Part shown: positions 1 to 5,156 of the stretch, piece after piece | Layout: each line of letters starts with the position of its first letter | How positions within the stretch are numbered: the stretch's first letter is position 1 | NCBI GenBank assembly: GCA_016210895.1 | Contig: JACQTG010000121.1 | Coordinates: forward strand, 1-5,156 | DNA from: Acidobacteriota bacterium | Lineage (GTDB): Bacteria > Acidobacteriota > Terriglobia > Acidoferrales > 2-02-FULL-67-57 | Reading direction: 5' to 3' | Length of the DNA: 5,156 nucleotides | Program-made: the position numbers and the translations under genes | Notes under the pieces: generated by a model | The model's input: the letters and a program-made list of their open reading frames with translations, nothing else | What the model was told of the DNA's origin: nothing | Databases searched by the model: none

Positions 1-28
1 CCCCACCCGCAGTCACGGACAAGCATAC

Positions 29-47
29 TCCCGCGTTGAAGCAGGGA
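29..47. other. Weak bulged hairpin near the left edge
   Basis: TCCCGC (29-34) can pair with GCAGGGA (41-47) if A43 bulges out, leaving a 6-nt loop. It lies in the non-coding stretch beyond the nadE stop codon. No T-run follows on either strand, so it is not a typical terminator. A stem this short may be chance in GC-rich DNA. Confidence 0.2.
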
Positions 48-82
48 ACAAGCCTTTGCGCCCTTTAGCCTCGCAGCCTGAA

Positions 83-106
83 GTAGGACGCTGACTGAGC
101 GCCTAC
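83..106. other. Hairpin downstream of nadE: 9-bp stem with one bulged base
   Basis: GTAGG-A-CGCT (83-92) pairs over nine bases with AGCGCCTAC (98-106). A88 is the only unpaired base in the arms, and the loop is GACTG. It sits 89 bases past the nadE stop codon on the minus strand. It could mark the 3' end of that transcript as a hairpin without a T-tract, or act as an RNA-stability element. Neither side carries the T-run of a standard intrinsic terminator. An AT-rich island follows at about 107-139. I found no convincing gene or RNA family in 1-194. Confidence 0.4.
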
Positions 107-194
107 CACTGTATTCCGATAAGATATATTATGTAAACTTGGAGGAGCGCCCAGAACTTCACGCGGCGGTGCCAACAAGCACATGCGGCGGAGG

Positions 195-1838
195 TTACTT
201 CCCTTCTGCGTATCTCTGGGCGATGGGAAGTCGGCGACCCAGGCCAAACGCCTTCGGTGTCACCTTGAGCCCTGGGGGTGCCTGGTAGCGCTTGTATTCG
301 CTCCGGTGGACGCGGCGGACAACGTCCTGGACCACAGCTAGGTCGATGTGGTAGTCGGTGGCGATCTGGGCGGAAGTCTTCAGCTCCTCGATGTAAGCCT
401 CGAGGATCTGGTCGAGTACGGGATAGGGTGGCAGGGTGTCTTGGTCGGTCTGGTCCGCCCGGAGCTCGGCCGAGGGCGGCTTGGCGAAGCAGGCAGCCGG
501 GATGAACTGGCGCTCGCGGTTGGCCAGGCGTGCCAGCGCGTAGACCATCATCTTCGGCACATCCGAGATGACCGCCAGGCCGCCAGCCAGGTCGCCGTAA
601 AGCGTGCAGTAGCCCACGGCCAGCTCGGACTTGTTCCCGGTGCTCAGAACGAGCGCGCCGAACTTGTTGGAGAGCGCCATCAGGGTGTTGCCGCGGATGC
701 GCGCCTGGAGGTTTTCTTCGGTCTCGTCCTCCGCGTAGCCCTGGAAGGCCTCGGCCAGCATTTTCTTGTACTGCTCGAAAACCTCGGTGATAGAAATGAC
801 CTGGAAACGAATGCCGAGGTTGCGTGCGAGTTGCTGCGCATCGGTCAGGCTGGCGGGGGAAGAATATGGGCCCGGCATACCTACCCCAAGAACGTTCTCT
901 GGCCCCAATGCCGCCACCGCCAGGATAGCTACGAGCGAAGAGTCAATCCCGCCGCTTAGCCCGACGACGACTTTCTCGAAGCCGCACTTGCGCACGTAGT
1001 CACGAATGCCGAGTACAAGTGCCTGCCAGAGCGCCTCGGTTTCATCCCCCGGCTGGGGACGGATGTCACCTTGGCCGGTGACAGTGTCAAACAGCACGAG
1101 GTCTTCGGCAAAGGACGCGGCTCGCGCGGCCACGCGCCCGTCGGGGGTAATCGCCACACTCGAGCCATCGAAGATCAAGCTGTCATTTCCCCCCGCCTGA
1201 TTGACCATCACCACGGGCGCCTGGTAGCGCCGCGCCAGTGCCTGGAGCATCGCCAAGTGGTGGGGCCGTTTGTCCTTATGGAAGGGGGAGGCGGAAATAT
1301 TGATCAGCAGGTTGCTCCCCTGCCTCATCAACTCCTCGACCGGATCGCGCGGGTAGAGCGGCCGCTCCCAGAAGTGCCTGTCGTTCCAGGCGTCCTCGCA
1401 AATCGTCAGTGCGAGCTGCAAGCCGCAGAAGGTGAACAAGTGCTGGCTTTCAGCCGGGGCAAAATGGCGCGCTTCGTCGAAGACATCGTAGGTGGGCAGG
1501 AGCATCTTGTCCTGTTCGAAGAGGACGCGTCCCTGGGCCACGAGCGCGGCACGGTTCGTAGCCTGTTTGCCGGTGGGCGCTTTGGCCTGGCCCACAAAGC
1601 CCACAATCGCCGGCAAGGGGAGTTCGCGCGCCAGTCGTTCGAGCTCCTGACGGTTGCGCTGGCGGAAGCTCGGGTTCTCCGCCAGGTCATGCGGGGGGTA
1701 GCCGCAGATGCACAATTCCGTAAAGACAACCAAGTCAGCGCCGCGGGCCTGAGCCTGGCGGGCGAAGTCGCGCAGTTTAGCGGTATTGCCGGCAAAGTCG
1801 CCCACGGTGGGATTGACTTGGGCCAGGGCAATCTTCAT
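195..1838 (-). CDS. nadE: Glutamine-dependent NAD+ synthetase (547 aa)
   Basis: This enzyme catalyses the last step of NAD+ synthesis in the cytoplasm. It amidates deamido-NAD+ using ATP, with ammonia released from glutamine. Two fused domains are visible. The N-terminal nitrilase-type glutaminase (about residues 1-250) has the expected Glu-Lys-Cys triad: E41 in FTELCICGYPP, K111 in DKMLLPTYDVFDE, and C147 in TICEDAW. The C-terminal synthetase (about 265-547) has the ATP-binding loop SGGIDSS (295-301), the conserved ENLQARIRGN (375-384) and STGNKSELAVGY (399-410). The tail has the family KRYQAPPGLKVT and AFGLGRR motifs. The protein looks full length and intact. The ATG at 1838 begins directly with the conserved nitrilase strand MKIALAQVNPTVGD, so I prefer it although the ribosome binding site is weak. 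The next upstream gene on this strand, the Fe-S carrier, is separated by 205 bp and a terminator. nadE is therefore probably transcribed from its own promoter near 1870-1897. Confidence 0.97.
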   Translation of the reverse strand: MKIALAQVNPTVGDFAGNTAKLRDFARQAQARGADLVVFTELCICGYPPHDLAENPSFRQRNRQELERLARELPLPAIVGFVGQAKAPTGKQATNRAALVAQGRVLFEQDKMLLPTYDVFDEARHFAPAESQHLFTFCGLQLALTICEDAWNDRHFWERPLYPRDPVEELMRQGSNLLINISASPFHKDKRPHHLAMLQALARRYQAPVVMVNQAGGNDSLIFDGSSVAITPDGRVAARAASFAEDLVLFDTVTGQGDIRPQPGDETEALWQALVLGIRDYVRKCGFEKVVVGLSGGIDSSLVAILAVAALGPENVLGVGMPGPYSSPASLTDAQQLARNLGIRFQVISITEVFEQYKKMLAEAFQGYAEDETEENLQARIRGNTLMALSNKFGALVLSTGNKSELAVGYCTLYGDLAGGLAVISDVPKMMVYALARLANRERQFIPAACFAKPPSAELRADQTDQDTLPPYPVLDQILEAYIEELKTSAQIATDYHIDLAVVQDVVRRVHRSEYKRYQAPPGLKVTPKAFGLGRRLPIAQRYAEGK

Positions 1839-1869
1839 CGCGTCCGCGCTACCCGCTCAGCGCCACCCT

Positions 1870-1897
1870 AGTGTAGCGCAGCCGTGCCAACTTGCAA
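1870..1897 (-). promoter_or_regulatory. Candidate nadE promoter
   Basis: Read on the minus strand, TTGCAA (1897-1892) is followed after 16 bp by TACACT (1875-1870). Each box matches four of six bases of the sigma-70-type consensus. Transcription would start near 1863, giving a leader of about 25 nt before the nadE ATG. Placement between the upstream terminator and the nadE start makes it plausible, but the boxes alone are weak. Confidence 0.35.
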
Positions 1898-1935
1898 TCA
1901 GCCGAGCGAGGGATCGGCGATCTGCGCCGCCGGGG

Positions 1936-1950
1936 CCAGATTCAATCTGG
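1936..1950. promoter_or_regulatory. 15-bp palindrome upstream of nadE, possible operator
   Basis: CCAGATT (1936-1942) and AATCTGG (1944-1950) are exact inverted copies around a single central C. The site lies about 40 bp upstream of the candidate nadE -35 box and just downstream of the Fe-S carrier's terminator on the same strand. The form suits a dimeric DNA-binding protein. It could instead fold as RNA into a 5-bp stem. It does not resemble the NrtR-type NAD-regulon operator as I remember it. No regulator gene is visible in the window. Confidence 0.3.
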
Positions 1951-1977
1951 TAGGAGCACGAGAGCGGGAATGGCCAC

Positions 1978-2016
1978 AAAAAGAAATGAGCTTTTGGAGC
2001 TTGGCTCCAAAAGCTC
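1978..2016 (-). terminator. Intrinsic terminator of the Fe-S carrier gene
   Basis: GAGCTTTTGGAGC (1988-2000) and GCTCCAAAAGCTC (2004-2016) form a perfect 13-bp stem with a 3-nt loop. On the minus strand the stem is followed by ATTTCTTTTTG (1987-1977), the T-rich tract of a Rho-independent terminator. On the plus strand the following bases are not T-rich, so it works in the minus direction. It starts 27 bases past the carrier gene's stop codon and separates that gene from nadE. Confidence 0.88.
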
Positions 2017-2043
2017 GCAAAGCCTTGGCGGCGTTTTTGGACT

Positions 2044-2367
2044 TTACACGCTGAACGAACTGCCGCAGCCGCAGGTGCTCTTGACGTTGGGATTCTCGAA
2101 CTTAAAGCCCGCGCCATGCAGCGATTCGACGTAGTCGATCTGGGTGCCATCGAGATACATCAGGCTGGTGTGATCGATAAAGACTTTCAGCCCGTCGAAC
2201 TCCAGCACCTTGTCCATCGGGGAGGTTTCGGCTTCAAAGGCCATCTGGTAGGAAAACCCCGAGCAGCCGCCGCCCACCACTGCCACGCGCAAGCCCGTCG
2301 GCTGGGGGGTCTGCTGGGCCAAGATTTCCTTGACTTTATTGATGGCCGTATCGGTAAGGGTAAGCAT
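2044..2367 (-). CDS. erpA: A-type iron-sulfur cluster carrier, ErpA/IscA/HesB family (107 aa)
   Basis: Small cytoplasmic protein that accepts a nascent iron-sulfur cluster from a scaffold and passes it to client enzymes. The three cluster-binding cysteines of the family are present: C35 in VVGGGCSGFSYQM, and C99 and C101 in the C-terminal STCGCGSSFSV. The intervening GLKVFID and GAGFKFENPN motifs are also typical. Length (107 aa) matches the family. I start it at the ATG at 2367, which opens the conserved MLTLTDTAINKVKEIL helix. A TTG-initiated extension to 2454 adds 29 mostly basic residues and would begin inside the -35 box of the promoter, so it is unlikely. A strong promoter and a strong terminator make this a probable single-gene unit. 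ErpA, IscA and SufA are hard to separate by sequence alone. No iscS, iscU or suf gene is adjacent, so the symbol is a best guess. Confidence 0.93.
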   Translation of the reverse strand: MLTLTDTAINKVKEILAQQTPQPTGLRVAVVGGGCSGFSYQMAFEAETSPMDKVLEFDGLKVFIDHTSLMYLDGTQIDYVESLHGAGFKFENPNVKSTCGCGSSFSV

Positions 2368-2425
2368 CGCTCTTTTTTCGCCTCGTGCCCGTTTAGGGTG
2401 TCTAGCTCGCCTCTTTCGCGTATTC

Positions 2426-2454
2426 TTTATAGCAACTAGGGGGCCGACTGTCAA
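2426..2454 (-). promoter_or_regulatory. Strong sigma-70-type promoter of the Fe-S carrier gene
   Basis: On the minus strand, a perfect -35 box TTGACA (2454-2449) is followed after exactly 17 bp by TATAAA (2431-2426), which matches five of six -10 bases. Transcription would begin near 2419 and leave a leader of about 50 nt before the ATG at 2367. It lies between the PHP gene's stop codon and the carrier gene. The predicted start site excludes the longer TTG-initiated reading of the carrier. Confidence 0.75.
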
Positions 2455-2489
2455 GGCGGCTCCTCAACACGCCATTCTAAAGCAGATAA

Positions 2490-3302
2490 CTAACTACTCG
2501 CTCCTTGGGCCGGGCCGAGCCCCATCCGGCGGAGAAATCGATCGAGCCAGTCCGTTTTCACCTCCAACCCCATCGCTCCCCTGCCGTGCCAATCCGACCC
2601 GCCCGTCACCACCAAGTCGTGCTTCTGCGCCAGTTCGCTGGCGTTGACCTCGCCGCGCTGGCCGTTGTAGGCCTCCACGCCATCGAGCCCCAGGGCAACC
2701 AGTTCGGCCAGCCTGCGCTCGAACTCCGGGCGCGGCGGATGTGCCCAAACAGCCAGCCCATCCGCGGCGTGAATCACCGCTATGACCTCCTCGGCGGTGA
2801 CTTCAAACGAGGGGACGATTCCCTGCCCCGAACCCAGGTAGCGGCGCCGGGCGGCGCTGGCCGAGGCCGCGTAGCCTCGGCTGGCGATCAGTTGAGATAG
2901 ATGGAACGTGGTCGGGCTTTCGCAGCATGACGCCACGGGAAGGGCAGCAACTTCCAATCGCAGACCGCGCTGGCGCAAGCGTTCGACGGCGGTCTCCAGA
3001 CGCTGGCGGCGAAATGCCTGCATCCCCCGCAGATGCGCGCCCAAGGTCTCGTTGCGGAGGCTCCGGAAGTAGCCCAGGATGTGAATCTCCGCGCCGTGGA
3101 GCGTGGCCGTGAACTCGACCGCTGGAATCAAGAAAATACCAACCTGCGCGGCCGCGGCCTGGGCTTCGGCGACGCCGCCCATGGAGTCATGGTCGGTCAG
3201 GGCCATGATCTTCAGGCTAGCGGCTTGCGCTTGCTCGACGACTTCGGCCGGCGAGGCTCGGCCATCAGAGTAATAGCTGTGTAGATGAAGATCGACGCGC
3301 AT
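2490..3302 (-). CDS. PHP-domain metal-dependent phosphoesterase, COG0613/YciV-like (270 aa)
   Basis: Predicted cytoplasmic hydrolase of the polymerase-and-histidinol-phosphatase (PHP) superfamily. Characterised relatives act on nucleotide 3',5'-bisphosphates or RNA 5' ends; the substrate here is not known. Metal-binding motifs appear in family order: H6 and H8 in DLHLHSYYSDG with D13, LTDHDSMGG (H38, D39), E63 in IPAVEFTA, H74 in EIHILGY, H188 in VWAHP, and D237 and H239 in TGGSDWHG. The middle region (about 80-180) is the helical insertion of this subfamily. It keeps H134 but reads PTTFHLSQLI where relatives usually have an Arg two residues before that His. The ATG at 3302 opens directly on the first motif. 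A longer frame to 3464 would run into the divergent dehydrogenase gene and adds nothing family-like. TACACT lies about eight bases before the ATG, so a very short leader is possible. No clear terminator follows the TAG stop. Confidence 0.9.
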   Translation of the reverse strand: MRVDLHLHSYYSDGRASPAEVVEQAQAASLKIMALTDHDSMGGVAEAQAAAAQVGIFLIPAVEFTATLHGAEIHILGYFRSLRNETLGAHLRGMQAFRRQRLETAVERLRQRGLRLEVAALPVASCCESPTTFHLSQLIASRGYAASASAARRRYLGSGQGIVPSFEVTAEEVIAVIHAADGLAVWAHPPRPEFERRLAELVALGLDGVEAYNGQRGEVNASELAQKHDLVVTGGSDWHGRGAMGLEVKTDWLDRFLRRMGLGPAQGASS

Positions 3303-3396
3303 CGCTTCGAGTGTACCATCCAGTCGAGCACGGTGAAGGAAGTTTCTGTTCAGCTCCCGCTGGCTTTGCACTACAATGAGGCATAGGCGTTTTTTT

Positions 3397-4425
3397 ATGC
3401 ATCGAGTCACTTTGATTCGGGGTGAAGGCATCGGGCCGGAGGTGGCTGCGGCTGCTTGCCGCATTGTCGAGGCAGCCGGGGTGAAGATCGAATGGGAGCC
3501 AGTCGCGGCTCCGCGGCTCCCCGAGCGACGCGAGGATCACTACCTACACAGCGAGTGGGTCGAATCGATTCGGCGCAACCGCGTGGCGCTGAAAGGCCCC
3601 ATCACCACGCCGATTGCCGAAGGCCCCCCAAGCCTCAACGTCGCCCTGCGTCGCGCGCTAGACCTCTATGCCAACCTGCGTCCGGTCAAGAGCATTGCCG
3701 GCGTGCGGAGTCGCTTTCAAGACATTGACCTTGTCGTCGTGCGCGAGAACACCGAAGACCTCTACTCGGGGCTAGAGCACGTGGTGGTGCCTGGTGTGGT
3801 CGAAAGCCTAAAGATTATCACCGAGCGGGCCTCCACGCGTATCGCCCGCTTTGCTTTCGAGTACGCCCGCCGCCACCAGCGCCGGAAAATCTGTGCCGTC
3901 CACAAGGCCAACATTATGAAGCTCTCTGACGGGTTGTTCTTGACCTGCATCCGCAAAGTCGCGCAGGACTACCCCGACATCGGCTACAGCGAACTCATCG
4001 TAGACAATACCTGTATGCAGTTGGTGTTGCGCCCGGAGGACTTTGACGTCCTACTGCTCGAAAACCTCTATGGCGACATCGTCTCCGACCTCTGCGCCGG
4101 GTTGGTGGGCGGGCTCGGGCTGGTGCCGGGCGCCAACCTGGGCGACGAGGCGGCTGTGTTTGAGGCTGTGCACGGGACGGCGCCTGACATTGCGGGAAAG
4201 AATCTGGCCAATCCCACCGCCCTTACCCTGTCCGCGGCTTTGATGCTCGAGCACTTGGGCGAGGTCGAGGCTGCCACGCGCATCCGCGGGGGCCTTGCGG
4301 ATGTCTACCAGCAGGGAAAGACGCTGACGCGAGACCTCGGCGGCACGGCAACCACCACGGAATTCGGCGACGCGGTCATCCAGGCACTAGAAACCCCGGC
4401 GGCGCAGCGGCGAGTTTCAGCTTGA
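3397..4425 (+). CDS. NAD-dependent isocitrate dehydrogenase, IDH3-like (342 aa)
   Basis: Tricarboxylic-acid-cycle enzyme predicted to oxidise isocitrate to 2-oxoglutarate and CO2 with NAD+. It belongs to the beta-decarboxylating dehydrogenase family. Substrate residues of isocitrate enzymes are visible: S79 and N81 in SLNVALRR, R85, R95 in YANLRP, R116 and Y123 in RENTEDLYSGLEH, K170 in HKANIMK, and the metal ligands D203, D227 and D231. HGTAPDIAG (259-267) carries Asp-Ile at 264-265, where NADP enzymes such as that of E. coli carry Lys-Tyr, pointing to NAD+. Overall wording is closer to eukaryotic IDH3 alpha than to E. coli Icd. LeuB (isopropylmalate dehydrogenase) is unlikely given the Ser-x-Asn loop and YSGLEH. 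Homoisocitrate dehydrogenase is a weaker alternative. Residues 39-54 look unlike the usual family text. The start at 3397 aligns with the conserved VTLIxGxGIGPE. An ATG at 3376 adds seven residues and overlaps a -10-like TACAAT (3372-3377). It diverges from the PHP gene with a 94-bp gap. Confidence 0.92.
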   Translation: MHRVTLIRGEGIGPEVAAAACRIVEAAGVKIEWEPVAAPRLPERREDHYLHSEWVESIRRNRVALKGPITTPIAEGPPSLNVALRRALDLYANLRPVKSIAGVRSRFQDIDLVVVRENTEDLYSGLEHVVVPGVVESLKIITERASTRIARFAFEYARRHQRRKICAVHKANIMKLSDGLFLTCIRKVAQDYPDIGYSELIVDNTCMQLVLRPEDFDVLLLENLYGDIVSDLCAGLVGGLGLVPGANLGDEAAVFEAVHGTAPDIAGKNLANPTALTLSAALMLEHLGEVEAATRIRGGLADVYQQGKTLTRDLGGTATTTEFGDAVIQALETPAAQRRVSA

Positions 4426-4448
4426 CCCACTTCGCCCCCGCATATTAT
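4422..4448 (+). promoter_or_regulatory. Candidate hemH promoter overlapping the preceding stop codon
   Basis: TTGACC (4422-4427) and TATTAT (4443-4448) each match five of six consensus bases, but they are only 15 bp apart, shorter than the usual 16-18. The -35 box includes the TGA stop of the isocitrate dehydrogenase gene. A start near 4455 would give hemH a leader of about 100 nt. Otherwise hemH could be read through from the upstream gene, since no terminator is seen in the gap. Confidence 0.35.
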
Positions 4449-4520
4449 TCTGCGCGGCTTCCGGAATGAGGATGCAAACTGCGAACGTGTGCCCCCGAAA
4501 CCATTTTCCTCTTCCCTTCT

Positions 4521-4538
4521 TTCCCTCACTTCCCTCAC
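4521..4538 (+). repeat. Tandem 9-bp repeat in a pyrimidine-rich leader
   Basis: TTCCCTCAC occurs twice in direct succession (4521-4529 and 4530-4538). It lies within an almost pure C/T stretch (about 4503-4539) just upstream of the hemH ATG. It may be only a slippage product, or it may shape the hemH 5' leader. No purine-rich ribosome binding site is evident nearby. Confidence 0.5.
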
Positions 4539-4554
4539 TGAAGTTTACCGAACG

Positions 4555-5156
4555 ATGAGTTTGCCGGGCTCGGGCGGGAAAACCACGATCGGCGTGGTGT
4601 TGTTCCAGCTGGGGGGGCCGGATTCGCTCGAGGCGGTCGAGCCGTTCCTCTACAACCTGTTTTCCGACCCGGACATTATTGACTTCCCCTTTGCCCGCCT
4701 AGCTCGCCAGCCGCTGGCGCGGCTGGTGGCCGCGCGCCGCGCGGCGAAGGTCCGGCACGCGTATGCAGAGCTGGGTGGCGGCTCCCCCATCAAGGAGATT
4801 ACCCTGCGGCAGGCTCGCGCGCTGGAGGAGGAACTGCGAAAGGAGATGGATGCACAGGTCGTGGTGGCGATGCGCTACTGGCACCCGCTGACGGAAGAAG
4901 CCATCTGCACGCTTGACCTGGACGCCTGCGCAGAAGTCATTCTGCTGCCTCTATACCCCCAATACTCGAAGGTCACAACCGGCAGCAGCCTGAATGAGTG
5001 GAACCGGCAGTATGCCCGGCGAGCCCAGAACTATCTCCCGGTCAAAGTGATTCGGCACTTTTACGACCATTCCCGCTTCATCCAAGCGGTGGTGGAGCGA
5101 ATCGAGCAGGCACTTGAGCCGTTCGCAGGTTCGGGGCCGCTTCATCTTGTGTTCAG
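4555..5156 (+). CDS. hemH: Ferrochelatase, N-terminal part (runs off the right edge)
   Basis: Ferrochelatase inserts Fe2+ into a porphyrin at the end of heme synthesis. In bacteria it acts on protoporphyrin IX or coproporphyrin III depending on the pathway, which cannot be decided here. Two hundred codons are present and open to the edge. Family landmarks in order are FQLGGPDSLEAVEPFL (17-32), NLFSDPDII (34-42), GGGSPIKEIT (74-83), VAMRYWHPLTEEA (104-116) and LPLYPQYSKVTTGSSLNEW (131-149). The last visible residues, LHLVFS, stop right before the expected AHGLP motif with the catalytic histidine, so the catalytic residues and the C-terminal half are not visible. The Gln in FQLGGP replaces the Asn commonly found in LLNLGGP. 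The ATG at 4555 is chosen because conserved sequence begins about 12 residues later, although its ribosome binding site is poor. A GTG at 4489 is in frame but adds only low-complexity residues. The isocitrate dehydrogenase gene ends 129 bp upstream on the same strand. Confidence 0.95.
   Translation, partial: MSLPGSGGKTTIGVVLFQLGGPDSLEAVEPFLYNLFSDPDIIDFPFARLARQPLARLVAARRAAKVRHAYAELGGGSPIKEITLRQARALEEELRKEMDAQVVVAMRYWHPLTEEAICTLDLDACAEVILLPLYPQYSKVTTGSSLNEWNRQYARRAQNYLPVKVIRHFYDHSRFIQAVVERIEQALEPFAGSGPLHLVF

Noticed and set aside
1..194. Possible structured RNA or tRNA at the left edge
   Set aside because: No cloverleaf, T-loop, tmRNA, SRP or RNase P signature could be found; only short hairpins are present.
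65..247. Minus-strand 60-codon frame overlapping the 3' end of nadE
   Set aside because: It overlaps nadE out of frame, no family is recognisable, and it crosses the hairpin at 83-106.
348..959. Plus-strand open frame of 203 codons opposite nadE
   Set aside because: Antisense shadow of the nadE synthetase domain, with no recognisable motif.
1071..1871. Long plus-strand open frame (266 codons) opposite nadE
   Set aside because: It lies antisense to a clearly intact nadE with full domain motifs. Its translation shows no recognisable family, and open antisense frames are common in GC-rich genes.
2368..2454. N-terminal extension of the Fe-S carrier from a TTG start
   Set aside because: The start codon lies in the -35 box of a strong promoter, and the added residues are not part of the family.
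3376..3396. Seven-residue extension of the isocitrate dehydrogenase
   Set aside because: This ATG overlaps a -10-like TACAAT and precedes the conserved N-terminus without adding family sequence.
3303..3464. N-terminal extension of the PHP protein
   Set aside because: It would overlap the divergent dehydrogenase gene, while the family begins at the DLHLHS motif just after the ATG at 3302.
3397..4425. Assignment as 3-isopropylmalate dehydrogenase (leuB)
   Set aside because: The Ser-x-Asn substrate loop and the RENTEDLYSGLEH motif are those of isocitrate enzymes, and no other leucine-pathway gene is nearby.
4489..4554. In-frame GTG start for hemH
   Set aside because: The added residues are Ser/Leu/Thr-rich products of a pyrimidine tract, with no family similarity and no better ribosome binding site.
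4951..5145. Minus-strand 64-codon frame opposite hemH
   Set aside because: Antisense to clearly conserved ferrochelatase sequence, with no recognisable product.

Overview
This window carries five recognisable housekeeping genes from a bacterium with a GC-rich chromosome. I see no mobile element, CRISPR array, rRNA, tRNA or phage gene. Acidobacteriota or a neighbouring phylum would fit the gene styles: a one-chain glutamine-dependent NAD synthetase, an isocitrate dehydrogenase resembling the eukaryotic IDH3 alpha chain, and a ferrochelatase beginning with a FQLGGPDSLEAVEP-type N-terminus. That placement is an impression from memory of family styles and has not been tested by comparison.

Layout. 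The left edge (1-194) is non-coding and holds two bulged hairpins and an AT-rich island. Three genes then lie on the minus strand, read right to left. They are a PHP-family phosphoesterase (3302 to 2490), an ErpA/IscA-type iron-sulfur carrier (2367 to 2044) and glutamine-hydrolysing NAD+ synthetase nadE (1838 to 195). Two genes lie on the plus strand: an NAD-type isocitrate dehydrogenase (3397-4425), divergent from the PHP gene across a 94-bp gap, and ferrochelatase hemH (from 4555). hemH is cut by the window edge just before the expected catalytic-histidine motif. No gene-free stretch exceeds 300 bases.

Transcription. The carrier gene looks like its own unit. It has a near-consensus promoter (TTGACA, 17 bp, TATAAA) and a perfect 13-bp-stem terminator followed by a T-rich tract. 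nadE has a weaker candidate promoter just upstream, with a 15-bp palindrome further out. hemH may be transcribed from a candidate promoter whose -35 box overlaps the isocitrate dehydrogenase stop codon.

Functional links are loose. NadE makes NAD+, which the isocitrate dehydrogenase uses. The A-type carrier and ferrochelatase both belong to iron-cofactor assembly. I see no evidence for an undescribed system here. The useful observations concern promoter and start-site assignment, the terminator, the palindrome, and some residue-level oddities.
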